A DNA stretch of 5,982 bases. It comes from Rickettsiales bacterium. Lineage in GTDB: Bacteria; Pseudomonadota; Alphaproteobacteria; Rickettsiales; UBA1997. The notes under the pieces were generated by a model that did not search any database, was not told where the DNA came from, and worked only from the letters and a program-made list of their open reading frames with translations. Each line of letters begins with the position of its first letter. The stretch's first letter is position 1. Position numbers and translations under genes: made by a program. The stretch spans positions 1 through 5,982 of the forward strand of contig CANEUK010000094.1 in NCBI GenBank assembly GCA_947441695.1, read 5' to 3'. Shown piece after piece: positions 1 to 5,982 of the stretch.

Positions 1-387
1 ATTGGGGGTTGTCGGCTACTTACTTCTAGTCAGTGCAAAATTTTATCTAACGAAATTCCGCAAACTAAGTATAATTACAAAAACGTAATCAAAAAATACG
101 ATCAAAGAGAAGATTTAATATTTGGCGAAATATCTTCAGGAGTTGTGGCAAAAGAGGAAAGAAATCGGTCGATTTCCAAAAAAATGCTTGGAGCAAGTTT
201 GGAAGAGTTTAAAAAACATGGTTGCGATTATATTTTTGCTGTTGCCGTGGCAGTTGCTTGTAGAAATTATAGAATAATTTTTAAAGAATTTGGATATTCT
301 ATGGAAACAGTAATAAGTTTTCCTTGGCAAGAAAAAGAGGCTTACAATTTCAATAATATGTTTCCAATGTATTTTAAAATTTGTTAA
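1..387 (+). CDS. GNAT-fold acyltransferase, LuxI/FeeM-like (3' part; start lies outside window)
   Basis: The frame is open from base 1 to a TAA at 385-387, giving 128 C-terminal residues; the GTG at 145 is internal and not a credible start. Seen: GCRLL at residues 3-7, GEISSGVV at 42-49, RNRSIS at 54-59, then a helix (KKMLGASLEEFKKHG) and a strand ending in a FKEFGY motif, closing with a FPMYFKI tail. The order Arg-Leu-Leu strand, Glu-Ile-Ser strand, helix, hydrophobic strand, F-x-x-x-G-Y matches the GNAT fold. The first two motifs and the tail resemble LuxI autoinducer synthases and FeeM-type N-acyl amino acid synthases, which use acyl-ACP or long acyl chains. The usual acetyl-CoA loop (R/Q-x-x-G-x-G/A) is degenerate, with both glycines replaced by serine. 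Substrate is unknown. It ends 29 bases before the receptor gene and may be co-transcribed with it. GNAT fold is fairly sure; the subfamily is tentative. Confidence 0.6.
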   Translation: MGGCRLLTSSQCKILSNEIPQTKYNYKNVIKKYDQREDLIFGEISSGVVAKEERNRSISKKMLGASLEEFKKHGCDYIFAVAVAVACRNYRIIFKEFGYSMETVISFPWQEKEAYNFNNMFPMYFKIC

Positions 388-416
388 TAGTGTCTATAGC
401 TACAAAACCATTGGCT

Positions 417-2381
417 ATGAAAAAAATAAAAATTTTTGCTCTAACAATTTTATTGCTGCCGCTATTTTTGTTTTCTGCAAAAGCTGATGACAAAGAAGAG
501 CGTGGCTCGTCTTTTAATCCAGAAATTTTCTCTTTATCAAAAAAGAAAGAGAGTGCTTTTGACGCTCCTTCGGCAACTTATATTTTATCTTCAGAAGATA
601 TTAGAAGATCTGGCGCAACCTCAATTCCAGAGGCCTTAAGAATGGTTCCAGGTTTGCAAGTCGCTAGAATTGACGGCAATAAATGGGCAATTACAGCAAG
701 AGGTTTTAACCGTCAGTTTTCTAACAAATTACTAGTAATGATTGATGGTAGAACAGTTTATACCACTTTGTTTTCTGGGGTGTTTTGGGACATTCAGGAT
801 TATATAATAGAAGACATTGACAGAATTGAGGTTGTAAAAGGCCCGGGCGGAACAATTTGGGGTTCTAATGCGGTTAACGGAGTTATTAACGTAATCACTA
901 AAAATGCCGCTCAAACACAAGGTGTTTATGTTTCTCAAATTGTTGGAAATCAAGATAAGTCAATTACCGAAGCGCGCTATGGAAAAGAAACTGCAAACAA
1001 AAACTCTTATCGATTATATGTCAAAAAAGCAGTTCGCGAAGGTTTGGATAAGTACAACGATAAGCAAAATAATAAAGATGGAATAAAACAAGACAGATCT
1101 GGTTTTAGATATGATATTTCTTCAATCAAAGACAGTGAAATTTCGATTCATGGTGATATTTTCAGCGGAGTTGCGAGCAAATACTACTCTTTAAACACCC
1201 CAACTCAAAATAATAAAAATTCGCACGGCGGCAATTTAGTTGCGAATTGGAATAAAAAGTTATCAAACAAATCAAGCTTTATTCTAAACGGCTATTTTGA
1301 CTACGATCAATTTAAGATCCCAGTTTTAAACAGAAGCGCGCAAACTTTAGATTTTGACTTTCAACATTTTTATGATTTTTCAAAAAATAATCAGTTTATT
1401 TGGGGGGTTGGATATAGACAAATTTTTGACAAAATTAACTCAAACTCCGTTGATGGAAAAACCCCCCTTAAATATTCCAATAACTATAGAAACGACCAAT
1501 GGTTTAGCTCTTTTATTCAAGATAAAATGGCACTAATTCCCGATAAATTATATTTAACCATTGGTTCAAAATTTGAGAAAAATGATTTTAACGGTTTTTC
1601 ATATCAACCAAATGCCCGAATCGCTTATTATCCCAATCGCAAACAAACTATTTGGGCTTCGGTTTCTAAATCCATAAGAACCCCAACTCGAGGCGAAAGC
1701 GACGTAACAATTAAAGACGCAGATAGCGGATTAGTTTTAAATCAAGGAAGTCCAAAATTTGGTGTTGAGCAATTAATCGCCTACGAAACTGGCTATAGAA
1801 TTAAGCCAAATAACAAAACTTCGATTGATGCCACAACTTTTTATAATCAATACTCCAAACTAAGAACTTTTGAATCAACTCCGGCTGGTCCAACCGCTGC
1901 AAATTTGGGCTACGGCGAATCTTATGGATTTGAAATTACCGGAAAGCTTCAAGTGGCAAATAATTGGAAATTAGAGGCCAATTACGATCATTTAGAACTG
2001 AATCTTCATTTAAAAAATGGCTCAACTGACAATCTTACTATTTTAGGAAATTCAGACAACCTAGAAAATACCGAAGGTCAATCTCCGCATAATCAATTTA
2101 AGATAAAATCTTTTTACAGCATCACTCCAAAAATAGAATTCGATAACATTTTTTACTATGTAAGCGGACTAAAAAAAGGAATTACAAACACTTCAAGAGG
2201 AATACCTTCTTATTTTAGGTTTGATACCAGAGTTGGCTATTTGGCAACTAGAAATTTTGATTTAAGTGTTGGAATTCAAGACCTTTTGAATCAGACACAT
2301 AGTGAGTTTAAGAAAGCCCTTTATAACAACCAAACTTTAGTTGGCCGCACTTTTTACGGAAAAATAGTTTGGCAATATTAG
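417..2381 (+). CDS. TonB-dependent outer-membrane receptor, YfiR-associated type
   Basis: Outer-membrane beta-barrel receptor expected to import or sense an unknown ligand using TonB-ExbB-ExbD energy. I start it at the ATG at 417 (654 residues): this begins a clean signal peptide (MKKIKIF, then a Leu/Phe-rich core, likely cleaved after AKA at residue 23). The TTG at 381 would overlap the previous gene and put 12 extra residues ahead of the signal. The plug domain spans about 48-165 and carries the motifs RRSGATSIPEALRMVPGLQV, ITARGFN, LLVMIDGRTVY, FSGVFWD, DIDRIEVVKGPGG and NAVNGVINVITK. The rest alternates polar and aromatic beta-strands, including GIQDLLNQTHSEF, and ends FYGKIVWQY, a typical C-terminal barrel strand with a terminal aromatic residue. 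No convincing TonB box is visible between the signal and the plug. It is followed after 13 bases by a YfiR-like gene. The family is very sure; the ligand is unknown. Confidence 0.95.
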   Translation: MKKIKIFALTILLLPLFLFSAKADDKEERGSSFNPEIFSLSKKKESAFDAPSATYILSSEDIRRSGATSIPEALRMVPGLQVARIDGNKWAITARGFNRQFSNKLLVMIDGRTVYTTLFSGVFWDIQDYIIEDIDRIEVVKGPGGTIWGSNAVNGVINVITKNAAQTQGVYVSQIVGNQDKSITEARYGKETANKNSYRLYVKKAVREGLDKYNDKQNNKDGIKQDRSGFRYDISSIKDSEISIHGDIFSGVASKYYSLNTPTQNNKNSHGGNLVANWNKKLSNKSSFILNGYFDYDQFKIPVLNRSAQTLDFDFQHFYDFSKNNQFIWGVGYRQIFDKINSNSVDGKTPLKYSNNYRNDQWFSSFIQDKMALIPDKLYLTIGSKFEKNDFNGFSYQPNARIAYYPNRKQTIWASVSKSIRTPTRGESDVTIKDADSGLVLNQGSPKFGVEQLIAYETGYRIKPNNKTSIDATTFYNQYSKLRTFESTPAGPTAANLGYGESYGFEITGKLQVANNWKLEANYDHLELNLHLKNGSTDNLTILGNSDNLENTEGQSPHNQFKIKSFYSITPKIEFDNIFYYVSGLKKGITNTSRGIPSYFRFDTRVGYLATRNFDLSVGIQDLLNQTHSEFKKALYNNQTLVGRTFYGKIVWQY

Positions 2382-2394
2382 AAACTGTTAGTTA

Positions 2395-2889
2395 ATGATT
2401 TTTAGAATTTTAAGAAAAATTGCGACAGCTTACTTTGTCTTATATATTTCTTTGCATGATGTTTTGGCAGAATCTTTAGAGGTTGGCGAAGCATCTGCTT
2501 TTGCTAATTTTATAAGAGAGCTGATTAATGCAACAAGTTCGTCAAACGAATCATCTACTATTTGCATTTTTGGCAATGACGAAATTTCTAAGTCAATTAT
2601 GCTGCAAGAAAAAGATGCAATTGATTTGAATTTTGAGCCTAAAAAATACGAAACATGTAAAGCGATTTATATTTCTCAAAATATGCAAAAAATTATGAGA
2701 GCCGAAATTGAGAAATTTTCCTCAAAAAAAATAATGACAATTGCTATTTTTGAAGGATTTATAGAGCTTGGTGGAACGGCGCAAGTTCAGATGGGGCGTA
2801 GGAATTTTGAATTAATTTTAGATTCAAAACAAATCAAAGCTTCTAGTATAAAGTTAAACTCTCTTTTTCTAAGTCTTGTTATTAATTAA
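2395..2889 (+). CDS. Periplasmic YfiR-like (DUF4154) protein
   Basis: Small exported protein of 164 residues. The N-terminus (MIFRILRKIATAYFVLYISL) is a basic-then-hydrophobic signal peptide, probably cut after VLA at 25, so the product should be periplasmic. The mature part follows the YfiR/DUF4154 pattern: a helix with FANFIREL (36-43), a strand ICIFGND (56-62), a second strand CKAIYIS (88-94), then AIFEGFIELGG (117-127), and the closing block FELILDSKQIKASSIKLNSLFLSL. This last block corresponds to the family's F-x-I-N...A...GL-x-ISS-x-LL ending. Only two cysteines remain after the signal, C57 and C88, placed where the family often has a pair. Known YfiR represses a membrane diguanylate cyclase (YfiN) from the periplasm; no such partner is in this window. 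It lies between a TonB receptor and an Hpt gene, suggesting an envelope signal relay. Divergent, but the match is good. Confidence 0.75.
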   Translation: MIFRILRKIATAYFVLYISLHDVLAESLEVGEASAFANFIRELINATSSSNESSTICIFGNDEISKSIMLQEKDAIDLNFEPKKYETCKAIYISQNMQKIMRAEIEKFSSKKIMTIAIFEGFIELGGTAQVQMGRRNFELILDSKQIKASSIKLNSLFLSLVIN

Positions 2890-2906
2890 TTTAAAAAATC
2901 TTTTTT

Positions 2907-3266
2907 ATGGAAAATAATCAGCAAAACAAAAAGCCAATCGACACCGAATTTTTAAGAAGTATAATCGATAACGACGCTGAATTTGAAAGAGAACTATTCA
3001 AAATTTTTTCTGAAAATGCCTATCGAAATACCACAAAGATGGAAGATGCAATTAAGGAAGAAGATAACAACTCTTGGTATATGGCGGCTCATGCTTTTAA
3101 AGGAGCCGCTGCTTCAATTGGCGCTTTTGAACTATCTAAAGCCCTAGAATATGCTCAAAAAAATCCCGAAGATAATGCTGAAAATAAAACAGAAACTTTA
3201 AAAAAAATTAGAGAAGAGTTTTCGTTGGTTTTAGATTTTATTAACGAAGAATTAATCGAAAAATAA
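2907..3266 (+). CDS. Stand-alone Hpt (histidine phosphotransfer) protein
   Basis: Cytoplasmic 119-residue protein with no signal peptide, almost entirely one Hpt four-helix domain (about 12-115). The signature is AAHAFKGAAASIGA, with His62 (codon 3090-3092) as the expected phosphorylated histidine and Lys65/Gly66 in the usual H-x-x-K-G context. It is followed by the helix FELSKALEYAQ. Such proteins carry phosphoryl groups between the receiver domain of a hybrid histidine kinase and a final response regulator; neither partner is in the window. The gene begins 17 bases after the YfiR-like gene in the same direction, so the two are probably transcribed together. The ATG at 2907 lacks a clear ribosome-binding site but is the only reasonable start before the first helix. 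The domain call is firm; its partners and its functional tie to the receptor and YfiR genes are inferred from position only. Confidence 0.9.
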   Translation: MENNQQNKKPIDTEFLRSIIDNDAEFERELFKIFSENAYRNTTKMEDAIKEEDNNSWYMAAHAFKGAAASIGAFELSKALEYAQKNPEDNAENKTETLKKIREEFSLVLDFINEELIEK

Positions 3267-3275
3267 AATTTATAC

Positions 3276-3401
3276 TTAATCAAATTCAAACCCCGTTTTA
3301 ATTTGGGTAATTTTGAATTGCTGCTCGCCAACTGAATTGAATAATTCGCAATAGATTTTTAGTTTTTTAAAAAGATCGGCTTCTTCAATTGAGTTTGGCA
3401 T
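3276..3401 (-). CDS. Possible 41-residue hypothetical protein
   Basis: A short minus-strand frame from ATG at 3401-3399 to TAA at 3278-3276, with an in-frame stop just upstream of the ATG, so the start is well fixed. The product begins MPNSIEEADLFKKLKIY and ends FKITQIKTGFEFD: an amphipathic helix followed by two likely beta-strands, with no signal peptide or membrane segment. Its composition resembles a real small cytoplasmic protein, and it fills most of an otherwise empty gap in a tightly packed region. It stops 9 bases from the end of the Hpt gene (convergent) and diverges from ispH. Against it: no ribosome-binding site, very short length, and no family I can name. It could also be chance or the remnant of a longer gene. 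Confidence 0.4.
   Translation of the reverse strand: MPNSIEEADLFKKLKIYCELFNSVGEQQFKITQIKTGFEFD
3283..3319. repeat. Inverted repeat, possible transcript-end hairpin
   Basis: The arms AATTCAAA (3283-3290) and TTTGAATT (3312-3319) are perfect reverse complements. Inside them CCC (3291-3293) can pair with GGG (3305-3307) across a 4-base bulge. It starts 16 bases after the Hpt stop codon. No T-run follows on the plus strand, so it is not a classic intrinsic terminator there. On the minus strand the sequence beyond it is T-rich (towards 3260), which would fit the end of the small minus-strand gene slightly better. It may shield the 3' end of the Hpt transcript, or may be chance in AT-rich sequence. 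Confidence 0.25.
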
Positions 3402-3411
3402 AAACGTTTAT
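3400..3411. promoter_or_regulatory. Perfect 12-bp palindrome upstream of ispH
   Basis: ATAAACGTTTAT reads the same on both strands. It sits 36 bases before the ispH start codon and overlaps the start codon of the possible small minus-strand gene, so it is placed like an operator for a divergent pair. No regulator can be named, and a palindrome of this size may arise by chance in AT-rich DNA. Confidence 0.2.
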
Positions 3412-3447
3412 TGGGCAAGGCTTTTTTTCAAAAATCAATTAATCAAA

Positions 3448-4380
3448 ATGCAAATTATTCTTGCCAAGCCTCGTGGATTCTGTGCTGGCGTAACGCGAGC
3501 TATCGAAACGGTTGAAAAAGCTCTAGTAAAATTTGGACCTCCAATTTATGTGCGCCACGAAATTGTTCACAATAAGTTTGTGGTTGAATATTTACGTAAA
3601 AAAGGGGCGATTTTTGTTGACGAAGTTAAAGAAATTCCGCTTGGCGCAATCACAATTTTTTCAGCCCACGGAGTTTCAGATAAGGTCGAAGAAGATTCTT
3701 TAATGCGAGGTTTAGAAATAATTGACGCAACTTGTCCCTTAGTAAGCAAAGTTCATCGCGAGGCAAAAAAATACGAAGAAGAAGGTTATGAGATAATTTT
3801 AATTGGTCACAAAGGTCATCCAGAAGTAGAAGGAACAAGTGGTCGCGTTAAAAAAGATGTAATTTTAGTAACTGACGAAAACGATGCCAAACAAATAAAT
3901 ATCAAAAATTCTCAAAAAATTGCTTACGTAACGCAAACAACTCTAAGCGTTGACGATACTAAAAAAATTGTCGAAATTTTAGAAGAAAGATTTCCGCAAA
4001 TGAAAAAAGGTCTTGCCACAAAAGACATTTGCTACGCTACGCAAAATCGTCAAGACGCCGTGAGATCTTTGACCAAAATTACTGATATTTTGTTGGTGAT
4101 AGGCTCTCAAAACAGCTCAAATTCTAATCGTTTGCGCGATTTGGGCGAAGAATGCGGCTTGCCTTCTTACTTAATTAGTGGCGCTTCGGATGTTAAAAAG
4201 AAATGGTTTAAAAATATTAAAAATATTGGTTTAACCGCTGGCGCTTCTGCCCCAGAGGTTTTGGTTCAAGATGTGATTAACAAAATTAAAGAAATTTCTG
4301 CAAGCGAAGTAAAAGTTTGCGACATGGAAGGAATTACCGAAAATACTTTTTTTGCCTTACCAAAAAAAGTGAGAAACTAG
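3448..4380 (+). CDS. ispH: 4-hydroxy-3-methylbut-2-enyl diphosphate reductase (IspH/LytB)
   Basis: Cytoplasmic iron-sulfur enzyme of the last MEP-pathway step, reducing HMBPP to isopentenyl and dimethylallyl diphosphate for quinones, undecaprenyl carriers and tRNA modification. It is full length (310 residues; the family is usually 300-330). The three cluster-binding cysteines are C12 (GFCAGV), C96 (DATCPLV) and C195 (DICYATQNRQ). Substrate-pocket residues known from the E. coli enzyme are also present: H41 (HEIVHN), H74 (SAHGVS), H124 and E126 (HKGHPEVEG), the TQTTLS segment at 162-167, S223 and N225 in NSSNSNRL, and S267 in TAGASAPE. The ATG at 3448 starts directly at the conserved MQIILAKPRGFCAGV end. 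No clear ribosome-binding site precedes it. It appears to be transcribed alone, since the upstream small gene is on the other strand and the downstream gene converges 19 bases away. Confidence 0.98.
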   Translation: MQIILAKPRGFCAGVTRAIETVEKALVKFGPPIYVRHEIVHNKFVVEYLRKKGAIFVDEVKEIPLGAITIFSAHGVSDKVEEDSLMRGLEIIDATCPLVSKVHREAKKYEEEGYEIILIGHKGHPEVEGTSGRVKKDVILVTDENDAKQINIKNSQKIAYVTQTTLSVDDTKKIVEILEERFPQMKKGLATKDICYATQNRQDAVRSLTKITDILLVIGSQNSSNSNRLRDLGEECGLPSYLISGASDVKKKWFKNIKNIGLTAGASAPEVLVQDVINKIKEISASEVKVCDMEGITENTFFALPKKVRN

Positions 4381-4399
4381 GAGCCTGCATTCAAATTAT

Positions 4400-5982
4400 C
4401 TACAAAAGCCCCGCCAACTTCTCAATCATTACGTCTCCTAGTTCTTCTAAGCTTTTAATTGCAATTGAATTGCGATAAAAATCTTCTGTGGCGTGTCCAA
4501 TTCCAACACCAACAATTTCAATTTTTTTGGCTTTTTCAATTTTGTTAATCACGTGAATTAAGTGATCGTTTAAAATATCTTGGTCGTTTGCAAAACTGGT
4601 TGAATCATCCACCGGCGTTCCATCAGAAATCACCATCAAGATCTTACGTTTTTGACTTTGTTGCATCAAGCGCGACCTAGCAAAAAGTAAGGCTTCTCCG
4701 TCAATATTTTCTTTCAACACGCCTTCTTTAAGCATTAATCCTAAATTTGCTTTTGATTTTTTAAAATTTTGATTGAAGTGCTTGTAAATAATGTGGCGCA
4801 AATCATTGAGGCGTCCGGGATTTTTTGGTTTGCCCAAATTTTCCCAAGCTTTGCGAGACTTTCCTCCTTTCCAATTGGCGGTTGTAAAGCCAATAATTTC
4901 AGTTTTGATTGAAAATTTTTCCAACATCAACGCAATTATTTCGCAAGCCAGCGCGCTCATTACAATTGGCTGACCGCGCATCGAACCAGAATTATCAAGC
5001 AAAATTGTCAAAGCGGTGTCAAAACGTTCGTGATTTTGGGTTTCGACAAATAAATTTTCTGCCAAAGGATTTAGAATAATTCGTGTCAATTTTTTACGAT
5101 TTAAAATACCCAAATTTGCCGATTTTTGCCAAGAATCATCGCGCTTTGACATCAGCTTTTTCTTTAGTTTTAGACTCATTTTTTTTGAAATCGTCTTTAA
5201 CTTTGCCATTTTTAAATCAAGTTGATCGCGCAAAAACTCAAGCTCATTTTTAGCAATCAATTTTTGCGGAAAAATCACTTCGTCAAACTTGCTAGTAAAA
5301 ATTTTGTAAAGATTTTTGAATTCCATGCCACTTTCTTCAAAATCTTGCTTATCCAGCGTTTTTAAAGCTTCGCCGCAAAATTTTTCTTCTGTAAATTGGC
5401 TAATTTTTTGATTTTGATCAATTGGTTTTGAAGATTCTTCTTTTTCATCTTGCGGCAAATTTTCTTGCGATTCTGCTTCAATATTTTCTGCGCCAAAATT
5501 ATCTAAATGTTCGTTTGAAGGTTGATTTTTTTCAGATTTTTTTTCGGAGTTTTTTTTAGAATCCTCTTTGTTTTTTGAAGGATTTTCTTGGCTTTTTAAC
5601 ATCTCAAAAATTTCGGCAACTCTTGTTGCAAAATCTTGCTGATTATCAATTTTTTGTGCCAAATTTTTAATTGCTGTCAAAATTTTTGGTGGCATTTTTT
5701 TTGCCAAATCTTCGGCAAAATTTCTAGTTTTTGGCAAAATTTTATCGTCAAAAATTTGTTCAAGCAAAATTATCGAAATATTCCCCGAAAGCTCGTCAAT
5801 ATTAGATTCAACTTTGCTTAAAATGTTTTTTACCACACCAAGATAAGAATCTTTTACGCAAGAAATCACGCGAACTTTTTCAAATTCATCAAAGATTTTT
5901 TGCTCTTTTTGGTCTTCAAAATTTTTTTCGGCATGAATTTTTCTATCAAAAAAACTCAAGTAGCAAAACCCCAAATCGCTTG
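4400..5982 (-). CDS. cobT: CobT-like cobaltochelatase subunit with C-terminal VWA domain (N-terminus outside window)
   Basis: The frame is open from the right edge to TAG at 4402-4400, 527 codons, so the start lies beyond the window; the TTG at 5974 is internal, because preceding codons continue the family's N-terminal pattern. Numbering from that TTG: an N-terminal CobT domain (about 1-125, with the FFDRKIH block), a low-complexity Lys/Glu/Asn/Ser linker (about 128-200), a charged helical stretch (235-280) and a VWA domain (about 318-524). The VWA metal site is intact: D327, S329, S331 in LLDNSGSMRG. Strong family motifs are GFTTANWKGG, PGRLNDLRHIIYK, KENIDGEALL, ILMVISDGTPVDDST and VGVGIGHATEDFYR. 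CobT works with the AAA+ protein CobS and with CobN to insert cobalt into the corrin ring; no other cob gene is visible. In cobalamin-negative relatives, CobS/CobT may serve another MoxR-VWA-like role (inference). Confidence 0.93.
   Translation of the reverse strand, partial: SDLGFCYLSFFDRKIHAEKNFEDQKEQKIFDEFEKVRVISCVKDSYLGVVKNILSKVESNIDELSGNISIILLEQIFDDKILPKTRNFAEDLAKKMPPKILTAIKNLAQKIDNQQDFATRVAEIFEMLKSQENPSKNKEDSKKNSEKKSEKNQPSNEHLDNFGAENIEAESQENLPQDEKEESSKPIDQNQKISQFTEEKFCGEALKTLDKQDFEESGMEFKNLYKIFTSKFDEVIFPQKLIAKNELEFLRDQLDLKMAKLKTISKKMSLKLKKKLMSKRDDSWQKSANLGILNRKKLTRIILNPLAENLFVETQNHERFDTALTILLDNSGSMRGQPIVMSALACEIIALMLEKFSIKTEIIGFTTANWKGGKSRKAWENLGKPKNPGRLNDLRHIIYKHFNQNFKKSKANLGLMLKEGVLKENIDGEALLFARSRLMQQSQKRKILMVISDGTPVDDSTSFANDQDILNDHLIHVINKIEKAKKIEIVGVGIGHATEDFYRNSIAIKSLEELGDVMIEKLAGLL

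Noticed and set aside
145..387. GTG at 145 as the start of a separate 80-residue protein
   Set aside because: The frame is open back to base 1, and the upstream residues contain GCRLL and GEIS motifs belonging to the same acyltransferase fold.
381..416. TTG at 381 as the start of the TonB receptor
   Set aside because: It overlaps the end of the upstream gene and would add 12 residues in front of a textbook signal peptide that begins at the ATG at 417.
2893..2906. A-run/T-run inverted repeat just before the Hpt start as a terminator
   Set aside because: The stem would be only A-T pairs with a two-base loop and would separate two genes that look co-transcribed; it is better explained by base composition.
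3412..3428. GGC followed by a T-run upstream of ispH as an intrinsic terminator
   Set aside because: No stable GC-containing stem precedes the T-run; the nearest palindrome is AT-rich and not adjacent to it.
4791..4973. Plus-strand 60-residue open frame inside the cobT-like gene
   Set aside because: It is a shadow of the conserved VWA coding region on the minus strand and resembles no protein pattern.
5972..5974. TTG at 5974 as the true start of the cobT-like gene
   Set aside because: The frame continues to the window edge, and the sequence there aligns with an internal part of the CobT N-terminal domain, so the start is outside.
1..5982. TGA reassigned to tryptophan
   Set aside because: None of the visible genes stops at TGA, which raised the idea, but every full-length protein is complete with the standard code, its tryptophans are TGG, and no in-frame TGA occurs. 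The sample is only seven stop codons.
1..5982. CRISPR arrays, tRNA or rRNA genes, insertion sequences
   Set aside because: No regularly spaced repeats, cloverleaf-type sequence, transposase-like protein or paired terminal repeats were seen on either strand.

Overview
The window is AT-rich, compact, double-stranded bacterial sequence. It carries five recognisable protein-coding genes, two of them cut by the window edges, and one plausible very small gene. The best-supported guess for the organism is an AT-rich alphaproteobacterium, possibly a Rickettsiales- or Holosporales-like lineage. The main reason is the CobT-type protein, which matches the alphaproteobacterial CobT family closely. The low GC and short intergenic gaps fit a streamlined genome. 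An intact ispH points to a working MEP isoprenoid pathway, and a TonB-dependent receptor plus a YfiR-like protein argue for a Gram-negative envelope that still senses or takes up something from outside. Genus-level placement is not possible from the sequence alone.

Layout. Bases 1-387 (+) hold the C-terminal part of a GNAT-fold acyltransferase that looks more like the LuxI/FeeM acyl-ACP-type branch than an ordinary acetyltransferase. From 417 to 3266 (+) there is a tight three-gene run: a TonB-dependent outer-membrane receptor, a periplasmic YfiR-like (DUF4154) protein and a stand-alone Hpt phosphotransfer protein, with gaps of 13 and 17 bases. The next 181 bases (3267-3447) contain a possible 41-residue gene on the minus strand, a hairpin and a perfect 12-bp palindrome. 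ispH follows at 3448-4380 (+). It converges, with only 19 bases between, on a cobT-like gene at 4400-5982 (-) whose N-terminus lies outside the window.

How the genes may work together. Receptor, YfiR-like protein and Hpt protein read as an envelope-to-cytoplasm signalling or uptake unit. The receptor would sit in the outer membrane, the YfiR-like protein in the periplasm, and the Hpt protein in the cytoplasm as a phosphorelay intermediate. In characterised systems YfiR works on a membrane GGDEF protein; no such gene is here, and an Hpt protein takes the adjacent position. This, together with the possible acyl-signal synthase just upstream, is the most interesting aspect of the window, but the functional link is inference. 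ispH and cobT are housekeeping or relic-type genes with no visible connection to the cassette.
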